A DNA stretch of 64,000 bases from the NCBI GenBank assembly GCA_030220185.1, contig JASPKZ010009959.1:1-64000 (forward strand), in the 5' to 3' direction. The position numbers and the translations under genes are program-made. This stretch comes from Diploptera punctata (taxonomy: Eukaryota > Arthropoda > Insecta > Blattodea > Blaberidae). The notes below the pieces were generated by a model. The model was not told where the DNA came from. It ran no database searches and saw only the letters and a list, made by a program, of their open reading frames with translations. Below, in pieces: positions 21,040-30,917 of the stretch (its first letter is position 1; every line of letters begins with the position of its first letter).

Positions 21040-21562
21040 ACCGGGGAGGAAAGCTCTAGTAATAACTTCGAGCAATTTCGAAGCCCAGAAATCTCTGGCT
21101 TCCGATGTTTTTACAAGAGGAAGGAGACGCTGGTGGAAAGGTCTGGCAACACATTCCAGACCATTCAAGCGACTCTGCGGGTCACTAACTCGCTAGGGGC
21201 GACTCACCCGTGCAATTCAAACGCGCGCTACACGACATGTAACACTATGTTTTGCAGCTTTACTATGGAATTATAAGTTGTGGTAGGTTCCCGGTTGCTT
21301 TCCATACCGGCGGGTGAAGGATTATGATGATAATGATAAGGATGATGATGATGATGGCGGGATAATTTTTGTGGACCGTTGGGCCATAAGCTTCCTGACA
21401 TTTGTCTTACAGGTGAGGAAAATCTCCGAAAAAACTTCACCCAGGAGCGTGTCCCGACCGGGAATCGAACCCGGGCCCGCTGCGTGACAAGGCAGCAGGC
21501 TATCTCGAGACCACAGCGGTGAACTATTCAAATATATTTATCTAAATTTAATTTCTCGGTAT

Positions 21563-21709
21563 TATGTGGCACGAATGGACAATGAAAGAGATGCAATGAA
21601 GCTTCTAGTAGGAAAGCCAGAGGAAAAACGCTCAGTTGGTAGATCACGAATGAGGTGGGCGAATAACATTAATCATGATTTGAGGGAAGTACAGGGTGTC
21701 CGCAAATTC
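21563..21709 (+). mobile_element. NL-A C-terminal fragment
   Basis: The plus strand reads VARMDNERDAMKLLVGKPEE and RMRWANNINHDLREV. It is cut at GAAGTA by the mariner-like element. Confidence 0.8.
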
Positions 21710-22396
21710 TTTGCTACAAAAACAATATAACTTAGCTCGTAAACTATTTGAGATAGAGACATGCGGTTTTTTGCAACTTATTCTACATCTCTCAAAGTTT
21801 TGTTTACATTTGTTGCAGATTGTGATTTAAACGGCAATGACAACATCACAGAAAAATACCCAATGTGTCTGGTGGTACGCTGAGTCTGGTAAATCACCAG
21901 TAACTGTTCAGCCGGCAATATGGAAGAGATCTTCCATCTAAATCATCCATAATTAGATGGGCCGAGATATTTCTAGCGAGTGGCAGTGTAATGGACTTGC
22001 AACGGAGTGGATGACCAAGAAACTATCGACGATTGGCAACTAGCATTTCAACTCAGACCTCAAAAACCGGTTCGTCTTGCTTCACGGGAACTGCATTTAC
22101 AAAAACCAACCATTCATAAAGTCCTCCATAAGCGGTTGTATATTACGCAAGCGTCGCTGTCAACTGACTTCCCTTGGCGGGCGGAATTTGCTGATTCCAT
22201 GCTGAACGCAATTGACGAAGATAATGAGTACCTGCAGAAGGTGATGTTCTCTGATGAAGTGACTTTCTTTGTGTCTGGACATGTTAACCGCCATAACGTT
22301 CGTATATGAGGTACTGGTGATTTACCAGACTCATTGGGTATTTTCCTGTGGTGTCGTCATGTTTCAGGGTCCCCTTTCGAGGATTTTAGAGTTGAT
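21710..22396 (+). mobile_element. Decayed mariner-like element, N-terminal and central transposase
   Basis: It starts CAGGGTGTCCGCAAATTC right after a TA, as expected for a Tc1/mariner-type end. Three frames give TSQKNTQCVWWYAESGKSPV (21,837-21,898), WAEIFLASGSVMDLQRSG (about 21,950-22,005) and a 100-codon open part (22,007-22,309) ending FSDEVTFFVSGHVNRHNVRI. This order (HTH region, then D-containing FSDE) is that of the mariner-like transposase family common in arthropods. At least two frameshifts and loss of the C-terminal third make it inactive. The coding 5' part recurs inverted at 22,310-22,360. Satellite 1 follows immediately. Confidence 0.7.
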
Positions 22397-25300
22397 GTGA
22401 GTATGTGGAATCTGTAGCTTATTAAACGAAACTTGAGAGTATATGCGAATGTGTTGTGGAACTTGAAGCTAAACAAAACTTGAGAGTATATGCGAATGTG
22501 TTGTGGAACTTGAAGCTAAACGAAACTTGAGAGTATATGCGAATGTGTTGTGGAACTTCAAGCTAAACGAAACTTGAGAGTATATGCGAATGTGTTGTGG
22601 AACTTCAAGCTAAACGAAACTTGAGAGTATATGCGAATGTGTGTGTTGAACTTCAAGCTAAACGAAACTTGAGAGTATATGCGAATGTGTTGTGGAACTT
22701 GAAGCTAAACGGAACTTGAGAGTATATGCGAATGTGTTGTGGAACTTGAAGCTAAACGAAACTTGAGAGTATATGCGAATGTGTTGTGGAACTTCAAGCT
22801 AAACGAAACTTGAGAGTATATGCGAATGTGTTGTGGAACTTCAAGTTAAACGAACTTGAGAGTATATGCGAATGTGTTGTGGAACTTGAAGCTAAACGAA
22901 ACTTGAGAGTATATGCGAATGTGTTGTGGAACTTGAAGCTAAACGAAACTTGAGAGTATATGCGAATGTGTTGTGGAACTTGAAGCTAAACGAAACTTGA
23001 GAGTATATGCGAATGTGTTGTGGAACTTGAAGCTAAACGAAACTTGAGAGTATATGCGAATGTGTTGTGGAACTTGCAAGCTAAACGAAACTTGAGAGTA
23101 TATGCGAATGTGTTGTGGAACTTGAAGCTAAACGAAACTTGAGAGTATATGCGAATGTGTTGTGGAACTTGAAGTTAAACGAAACTTGAGAGTATATGCG
23201 AATGTGTTGTGGAACTTGAAGCTAAACGAAACTTGAGAGTATATGCGAATGTGTTGTGGAACTTGAAGCTAAACGAAACTTGAGAGTATATGCGAATGTG
23301 TTGTGGAACTTGAAGCTAAACGAAACTTGAGAGTATATGCGAATGTGTTGTGGAACTTGAAGCTAAACGAAACTTGAGAGTATATGCGAATGTGTTGTGG
23401 GAACTTGAAGCTAAACGAAACTTGAGAGTATATGCGAATGTGTTGTGGAACTTGAAGCTAAACGAAACTTGAGAGTATATGCGAATGTGTTGTGGAACTT
23501 GAAGCTAAACGAAACTTGAGAGTATATGCGAATGTGTTGTGGAACTTCAAGCTAAACGAAACTTGAGAGTATATGCGAATGTGTTGTGGAACTTCAAGCT
23601 AAACGAAACTTGAGAGCATATGCGAATGTGTTGTGGAACTTGAAGCTAAACGAAACTTGAGAGTATATGCGAATGTGGTTGTGGAACTTGAAGCTAAACG
23701 AAACTTGAGAGTATATGCGAATGTGTTGTGGGAACTTGAAGCTAAACGAAACTTGAGAGTATATGCGAATGTGTTGTGGAACTTCAAGCTAAACGAAACT
23801 TGAGAGTATATGCGAATGTGTTGTGGAACTTCAAGCTAAACGAAACTTGAGAGTATATGCGAATGTGTTGTGGAACTTGAAGCTAAACGAAACTTGAGAG
23901 TATATGCGAATGTGTTGTGGAACTTGAAGCTAAACGAAACTTGAGAGTATATGCGAATGTGTTGTGGAACTTGAAGCTAAACGAAACTTGAGAGTATATG
24001 CGAATGTGTTGTGGAACTTGAAGCTAAACGAAACTTGAGAGTATATGCGAATGTGTTGTGGAACTTCAAGCTAAACGAAACTTGAGAGTATATGCGAATG
24101 TGTTGTGGAACTTCAAGCTAAACGAAACTTGAGAGTATATGCGGAATGTGTTGTGGAACTTCAAGCTAAACGAAACTTGAGAGCATATGCGAATGTGTTG
24201 TGGAACTTCAAGCTAAACGAAACTTGAGAGTATATGCGAATGTGTTGTGAAAACTTGAAGCTAAACGAAACTTGAGAGTATATGCGAATGTGTTGTGGAA
24301 CTTGAAGCTAAACGAAACTTGAGAGTATATGCGAATGTGTTGTGGAACTTCAAGCTAAACGAAACTTGAGAGTATAATGCGAATGTGTTGTGGAACTTGA
24401 AGCTAAACGAAACTTGAGAGTATATGCGAATGTGTTGTGGAACTTGAAGCTAAACGAAACTTGAGAGTATATGCGAATGTGTTGTGGAACTTGAAGCTAA
24501 ACGAAACTTGAGAGTATATGCGAATGTGTTGTGGAACTTCAAGCTAAACGAAACTTGAGAGTATATGCGAATGTGTTGTGGAACTTGAAGCTAAACGAAA
24601 CTTGAGAGTATATGCGAATGTGTTGTGGAACTTGAAGTTAAACGAAACTTGAGAGTATATGCGAATGTGTTGTGGAACTTGAAGCTAAACGAAACTTGAG
24701 AGTATATGCGAATGTGTTGTGGAAATTGAAGCTAAACGAAACTTGAGAGTATATGCGAATGTGTTGTGGAACTTGAAGCTAAACGAAACTTGAGAGTATA
24801 TGCGAATGTGTTGTGGAACTTGAAGCTAAACGAAACTTGAGAGCATATGCGAATGTGTTGTGGAACTTCAAGCTAAACGAAACTTGAGAGCATATGCGAA
24901 TGTGTTGTGGAACTTCAAGCTAAACGAAACTTGAGAGTATATGCGAATGTGTTGTGAAACTTGAAGCTAAAACGAAACTTGAGAGTATATGCGAATGTGT
25001 TGTGGAACTTGAAGCTAAACGAAACTTGAGAGTATATGCGAATGTGTTGTGGAACTTGAAGCTAACGAAACTTGAGAGTATATGCGAATGTGTTGTGGAA
25101 CTTGAAGCTAAACGAAACTTGAGAGTATATGCGAATGTGTTGTGGAACTTCAAGCTAAACGAAACTTGAGAGTATATGGCGAATGTGTTGTGGAACTTGA
25201 AGCTAAACGAAACTTGAGAGTATATGCGAATGTGTTGTGGGAACTTCAAGCTAAACGAAACTTGAGAGTATATGCGAAATGTGTTGTGGAACTTGCAAGC

Positions 25301-28300
25301 ATACACGAAACTTGAGAGTATATGCGAATGTGTTGTGGAACTTGAAGCTAAACGAAACTTGAGAGTATATGCGAATGTGTTGTGGAACTTCAAGCTAAAC
25401 GAAACTTGAGAGTATATGCGAATGTGTTGTTGAGAACTGAAGCTAAACGAAACTTGAGAGTATAATGCGAATGTGTTTGTGGAACTTCAAGCTAAACGAA
25501 ACTTGAGAGTATATGCGAATGTGTTGTGGAACTTGAAGCTAAACGAAACTTGAGAGTATATGCGAATGTGTTGTGGAACTTGAAGCTAAACGAAACTTGA
25601 GAGTATATGCGAATGTGTTGTGGAACTTCAAGCTAAACGAAACTTGAGAGTATCTTTGGAGAAATGTGTTGTGGAAGGAAATTGAAGAAGATAACGAAAC
25701 TTGAGCGTATATGCGAAGGTGTTGTGGAACTTGAAGCTAAACGAAACTTGAGAGTATATGCGAATGTGTTGTGGAACTTGAAGCCTAAACGAAAATTGAG
25801 AGTATATGCAGAATTGTGTTGTGGGATAACTTGAAGCTAAACGGGAAACTTGAGAGTATATGGCGAATGTGTTGTGGAACTTCAAGCTAAACGAAACTTG
25901 AGAGTGCGTATAGAGAATGTGTTGTGGAAAGTGAAAGCTAAACGAAAACTTGAGAGTATATTCGCAAGTGGTGTGGAACTTCAAGCTATTAACGCGAAAC
26001 TGGAGAGTAGATGCGAATGGTGTTGTGGAACTTGTGAAGCTTAAACGAAACTTGAGAGGTATAATGCGAATGTGTTGTGGAACTTGAAGCTAAACGAAAC
26101 GTGAGAGTATATGCGAATGTGTGTGTGGAACGGGAAAGCTAAAGCGAAACTTGAGAGTATTTGAAGAATGTGTTGGGGAACTTGAAGCTAAACGAAAACT
26201 TGAGCGTATATGCGAATGTGTTGTGGAACTTGAAGATAAACGAAACTTGAGAGTATATGCGAATGTGTTGTGGAACCTTTCAAGCTTAAACGAAACTTGA
26301 GAGTATATGCGAATGTGTTGTGGAACTTCAAGCTTAACGAAAATTGAGGGTAATATGAGAGAAATGTTGTGTTGTGGAAACTTGAAGTTAAAAGAAACTT
26401 GAGAAGTATATGCGAATGGGTTGTGGAACCTTGAAGCTAAACGGAACTTGAGAGTATATGAGAATGTGTTGTGAATATGCAAGGCAAAAGAAACGGGAGA
26501 GTAATATGCGACTTAATGTGTTGTGGAACGTCAAGCGAAAACGAAACTTGAGAGTATATGCGAATTGTGTGTTGGAACTTGAAGCTAAACGAAATTGAGA
26601 GTATATGCGAATGTGTTGTGGAACTTGAAGCTAAACGAAACTTGAGAGTATATGCGAATGTGTTGTGGAACTTGAAGCTAAACGAAACTTGAGAGTATAT
26701 GCGAATGTGTTGTGGAACTTGAAGCTAAACGAAACTTGAGAGTATATGCGAATGTGTTGTGGAACTTGAAGCTAAACGAAACTTGAGAGTATATGCGATG
26801 TGTTGTGGAACTTGAAGCTAACGAAACTTGAGAGTATATGCGAATGTGTTGTGGAACTTCAAGCTAAACGAAACTTGAGAGTATATGCGAATGTGTTGTG
26901 GAACTTCAAGCTAAACGAAACTTGAGAGTATATGCGAATGTGTTGTGGAACTTGAAGCTAAACGAAACTTGAGAGTATATGCGAATGTGTTGTGGAACTT
27001 GAAGCTAAACGAAACTTGAGAGTATATGCGAATGTGTTGTGGAACTTGAAGCTAAACGAAACTTGAGAGTATATGCGAATGTGTTGTGGAACTTGAAGCT
27101 AAACGAAACTTGAGAGTATATGCGAATGTGTTGTGGAACTTGAAGCTAAACGAAACTTGAGAGTATATGCGAATGTGTTGTGGAACTTGAAGCTAAACGA
27201 AACTTGAGAGTATATTGCGAATGTGTTGTGGAACTTCAAGCTAAACGAAACTTGAGAGTATATGCGAATGTGTTGTGGAACTTCAAGCTAAACGAAACTT
27301 GAGAGTATATGCGAATGTGTTGTGGAACTTGAAGCTAAACGAAACTTGAGAGTATATGCGAATGTGTTGTGGAACTTGAAGCTAAACGAAACTTGAGAGT
27401 ATATGCGAATGTGTTGTGGAACTTGAAGCTAAACGAAACTTGAGAGTATATGCGAATGTGTTGTGGAACTTGAAGCTAAACGAAACTTGAGAGTATATGC
27501 GAATGTGTTGTGGAACTTCAAGCTAAACGAAACTTGAGAGTATATGCGAATGTGTTGTGGAACTTGAAGCTAAACGAAACTTGAGAGTATATGCGAATGT
27601 GTTGTGGAACTGAAGCTAAACAACTTGAGAGTATATGCGAATGTGTTGTGGAACTTGAAGCTAAACGAAACTTGAGAGTATATGCGAATGTGTTGTGGAA
27701 CTTGAAGCTAAACGAAACTTGAGAGTATATGCGAATGTGTTGTGGAACTTGAAGCTAAACGAAACTTGAGAGTATATGCGAATGTGTTGTGGAACTTCAA
27801 GCTAAACGAAACTGAGAGTATATGCGAATGTGTTGTGGAACTTCAAGCTAAACGAAACTTGAGAGCATATGCGAATGTGTTGTGGAACTTCAAGCTAAAC
27901 GAAACTTGAGAGTATATGCGAATGTGTTGTGAAACTTGAAGCTAAACGAAACTTGAGAGTATATGCGAATGTGTTGTGGAACCTGAAGCTAAACGAAACT
28001 TGAGAGTATATGCGAATGTGTTGTGGAACTTCAAGCTAAACGAAACTTGAGAGTATATATGCGAATGTGTTGTGGAACTTCAACTAAACGAAACTTGAGA
28101 GTATATGCGAATGTGTTGTGGAACTTGAAGCTAAACGAAACTGGAGAGTATATGCGAATGTGTGGTGGAACTTGAAGCTAAACGAAACTTGAGAGTATAT
28201 GCGAATGTGTTGTGGAACTTCAAGCTAAACGAACTTGAGAGTATATGCGAATGTGTTGTGGAACTTGAAGCTAAACGAAACTTGAGAGTATATGCGAATG

Positions 28301-29762
28301 TGTTTTGGAAACTTGAAGCTTAAACGAAACTTGAGAGTATATGCGAATGTTGTTGTGGAACTTGAAGCTAAACAAACTTGAGAGTATATGCGAATGTGTT
28401 GTGGAACTTGAAGCTAAACGAAACTTGAGAGTATATGCGAATGTGTTGTGGAACTTGAAGCTAAACGAAACTTGAGAGTATATGCGAATGTGTTGTGGAA
28501 CTTGAAGCTAAACGAAACTTGAGAGTATATGCGAATGTGTTGTGGAACTTCAAGCTAAACGAAACTTGAGAGCATATGCGAATGTGTTGTGGAACTTCAA
28601 GCTAAACGAAACTTGAGAGTATATGCGAATGTGTTGTGAAACTTGAAGCTAAACGAAACTTGAGAGTATATGCGAATGTGTTGTGGAACTTGAAGCTAAA
28701 CGAAACTTGAGAGTATATGCGAATGTGTTGTGGAACTTGAAGCTAAACGAAACTTGAGAGTATATGCGAATGTGTTGTGGAACTTGAAGCTAAACGAACT
28801 TGAGAGTATATGCGAATGTGTTGTGGAACTTCAAGCTAAACGAAACTTGAGAGTATATGCGAATGTGTTGTGGAACTTGAAGCTAAACGAAACTTGAGAG
28901 TATAATGCGAATGTGTTGTGGAACTTCAAGCTAAACGAAACTTGAGAGTATATGCGAATGTGTTGTGGAACTTGAAGCTACACGAAACTTGAGAGTATAT
29001 GCGAATGTGTTGTGGAACTTGAAGCTAAACGAAACTTGAGAGTATATGCGAATGTGTTGTGGAACTTCAAGCTAAACGAAACTTGAGAGTATATGCGAAT
29101 GTGTTGTGGAACTTGAAGCTAAACGAAACTTGAGAGTATATGCGAATGTGTTGTGGAACTTCAAGCTAAACGAAACTTGAGAGTATATGCGAATGTGTTG
29201 TGGAACTTGAAGCTAAACGAAACTTGAGAGTATATGCGAATGTGTTTGTGGAACTTGAAGCTAAACGAAACTTGAGAGATATGCGAATGTGTTGTGGAAC
29301 TTCAAGCTAAACGAAACTTGAGAGTATATGCGAATGTGTTTGTGGAACTTCAAGTTAAACGAAACTTGAGAGTATATGCGAATGTGTTGTGGAACTTCAA
29401 GCTAAACGAAACTTGGAGAGTATATGCGAATGTGTTGTGGAACTTCAAGTTAAACGAAACTTGAGGGTATATGCGAATGTGTTGTGGAACTTGAAGCTAA
29501 ACGAAACTGGAGAGATATGCGAATGTGTTGTGGAACTTGAAGCTAAACGAAACTTGAGAGTATATGCGAATGTGTTGTGGAACTTGAAGCTAAACGAAAC
29601 TTGAGAGTATATGCGAATGTGTTGTGGAACTTGAAGCTAAACGAAACTTGAGAGTATATGCGAATGTGTTGTGGAACTTGAAGCTAAACGAAACTTGAGA
29701 GTATATGCGAATATGTTGTGGAACTTGAAGCTAAACGAAACTTGAGAGTATATGCGAATATA
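22397..29762. repeat. Satellite 1: about 156 copies of a 47-bp unit
   Basis: A continuous tandem array with unit parts ACTTGAGAGTATATGCGAAT and GTTGTGGAACTTGAAGC, then TAAACGAA. The period of 47 was measured directly (for example 22,921 to 22,968). A two-state marker, TTGAAG or TTCAAG, varies from unit to unit and reveals longer-range order. The first unit (22,397-22,428) is diverged and the last is cut at 29,762. Since 47 is not a multiple of 3, open frames here cycle through three translations and are not genes. Confidence 0.95.
25640..26580. repeat. Indel-rich core of satellite 1
   Basis: About 20 units here carry many single-base insertions and some substitutions, in contrast to near-identical units on both sides. 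This could be an older patch, or a stretch of poor long-read consensus. Confidence 0.7.
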
Positions 29763-29935
29763 TGGAGCTTAAAATTTTAAAATTAATATTAAAGCACCGT
29801 TGAGATTATGTAATTAGATATTGAATATAAAATTGGTACTCGCCCGCAACTAAATTTATGTTATGAATGGATTAACAAGGGAACTGTTAACCTTTCCATG
29901 CTGAACCTACCTTGTAATTTATTAAGGCCTTGCCA
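29763..29935. other. No recognised feature
   Basis: Short AT-rich spacer after satellite 1. Confidence 0.5.
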
Positions 29936-29969
<34 letters not shown>

Positions 29970-29989
29970 TACATATATATATATATATA
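29936..29989. repeat. (AT)n runs
   Basis: Interrupted AT dinucleotide runs. Confidence 0.85.
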
Positions 29990-30034
29990 GTGTTCTGCCC
30001 AGAGCAGGTCTTTCACTGCTAACATCAGCATTCT
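29990..30034 (-). mobile_element. S2 fragment
   Basis: AGTGTTCTGCCCAGAGCAGG followed by TCTTTCACTG matches the S2 3' end in reverse. Only about 45 bp remain. Confidence 0.55.
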
Positions 30035-30172
30035 TCACTTCTTTCCTTAACTCAGATTTCCTTTTTGTATCTGCATGCAAACCATTTACTTTAATATTGT
30101 CTATCATCTGGTGGTATTTTTGCATTTGTCAAAATTTACTGTCAATTATTAATTATATATATGCCCACTGTC

Positions 30173-30917
30173 ATAAGTAATGCCCACGAGTGATTTCCAA
30201 ATTATCGATTAATTCACACGACTCACGAAGTGAGGAGTGATATTACCTACAGCATTTGGAAATCAAGAGTGGCATTTGTTAGGACTATTTAACGAATAAA
30301 ATTAAGCTGTTTGCTCACAATTCAATATTTAAATATAGTTATTTTAAAATATTTATATATTTAATGTAACGGCGATGTTTGAACGCTTCAATTGCTTTTT
30401 TTGTTCATCACTGCAGCCAGATTATAATATTATTATTGCCAAAAGAATCGCAATTTTGTAATAATGCACCCTAGTGCAGAAATTTATAACCAACGTTATA
30501 GGTTATTAATTAATTTCTGATGTCCTATGATGTAAACATGTCAATTTTATTTTCTTCTGCAACGGCATTTCCTGGAAAATAATTTGTTTTAGAAAGTGCA
30601 AACATTGTTTTTTCTCTCTTTTTGTGGTATAATCAATTGTTACAAATGTTTTTTATATTATTTATCGCATGCACTTTCTGCTGACATTCATGCACTATTA
30701 TATACAATCTGGTAGCCGTATTTCTTGGGAGAGCCAGTCAACTGCAAAAATAATGCTATGACCAATTCAGAATGTTAAAAAAGAGGTGGCTTTCTTTATT
30801 ATGACAAACTTTAGTTGGTAAATTTTAGGCGAAACACGACTGTGATTGGTTGCAAATAAAAAATGATTGAAATGTGATTGGTCATTGACTCCCATTTGGG
30901 GCCCGAGTTAAATAGTC
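30173..30917 (+). mobile_element. Element M, copy 2
   Basis: The core is bounded by GACTATTTAAC (30283-30293) and its complement (30907-30917). The terminal palindrome outside it is partly reduced (30,179-30,278). It is the same orientation as copy 3 and opposite to copy 1. It abuts the RT remnant that contains satellite 2. Confidence 0.75.

Larger units (their letters stand above)
19797..21244 (-). mobile_element. Solo LTR of an LTR retrotransposon, itself interrupted
   Basis: It begins TGTAGC and ends GTAACA (TG...CA termini) and is flanked by a 4-bp CTAT (19793-19796 and 21245-21248). Without the NL-E insertion it is about 445 bp. On the minus strand it has a TATA box and initiator, and AATAAA at 19,882-19,887, in U3-R order. 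No internal gag or pol is present, so this is a solo LTR. A 4-bp target duplication is common for Gypsy-like elements, but class cannot be settled from an LTR alone. Confidence 0.7.
19734..21524 (-). mobile_element. S2 SINE split by a solo LTR
   Basis: The left piece 19,734-19,796 and right piece 21,245-21,524 are the two parts of a single S2 and join at the palindromic ATGCTAT region. The S2 is flanked by an 11-bp TATTCAAATAT on both sides (19723-19733 and 21525-21535), which proves they were one insertion. Confidence 0.8.

Noticed and set aside
21060..21110. Heat-shock promoter of an hsp70-like gene
   Set aside because: GAA/TTC blocks are not in regular 5-bp alternation, no hsp70 coding sequence follows, and the segment lies within a solo LTR.
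20968..21168. 66-codon minus-strand frame beside the TATA box
   Set aside because: Runs through the TATA box and upstream half of the LTR; no conservation evidence.
24920..26482. Open frames of 118-157 codons in satellite 1
   Set aside because: The 47-bp period shifts frame at each unit and the products are repeated nonsense. Openness comes from lack of stops in the unit.
29922..30125. 67-codon minus-strand frame (KYHQMIDNIKVNGLHADTKR)
   Set aside because: Ends in an AT microsatellite and overlaps an S2 fragment; could be a gene fragment but nothing supports it.
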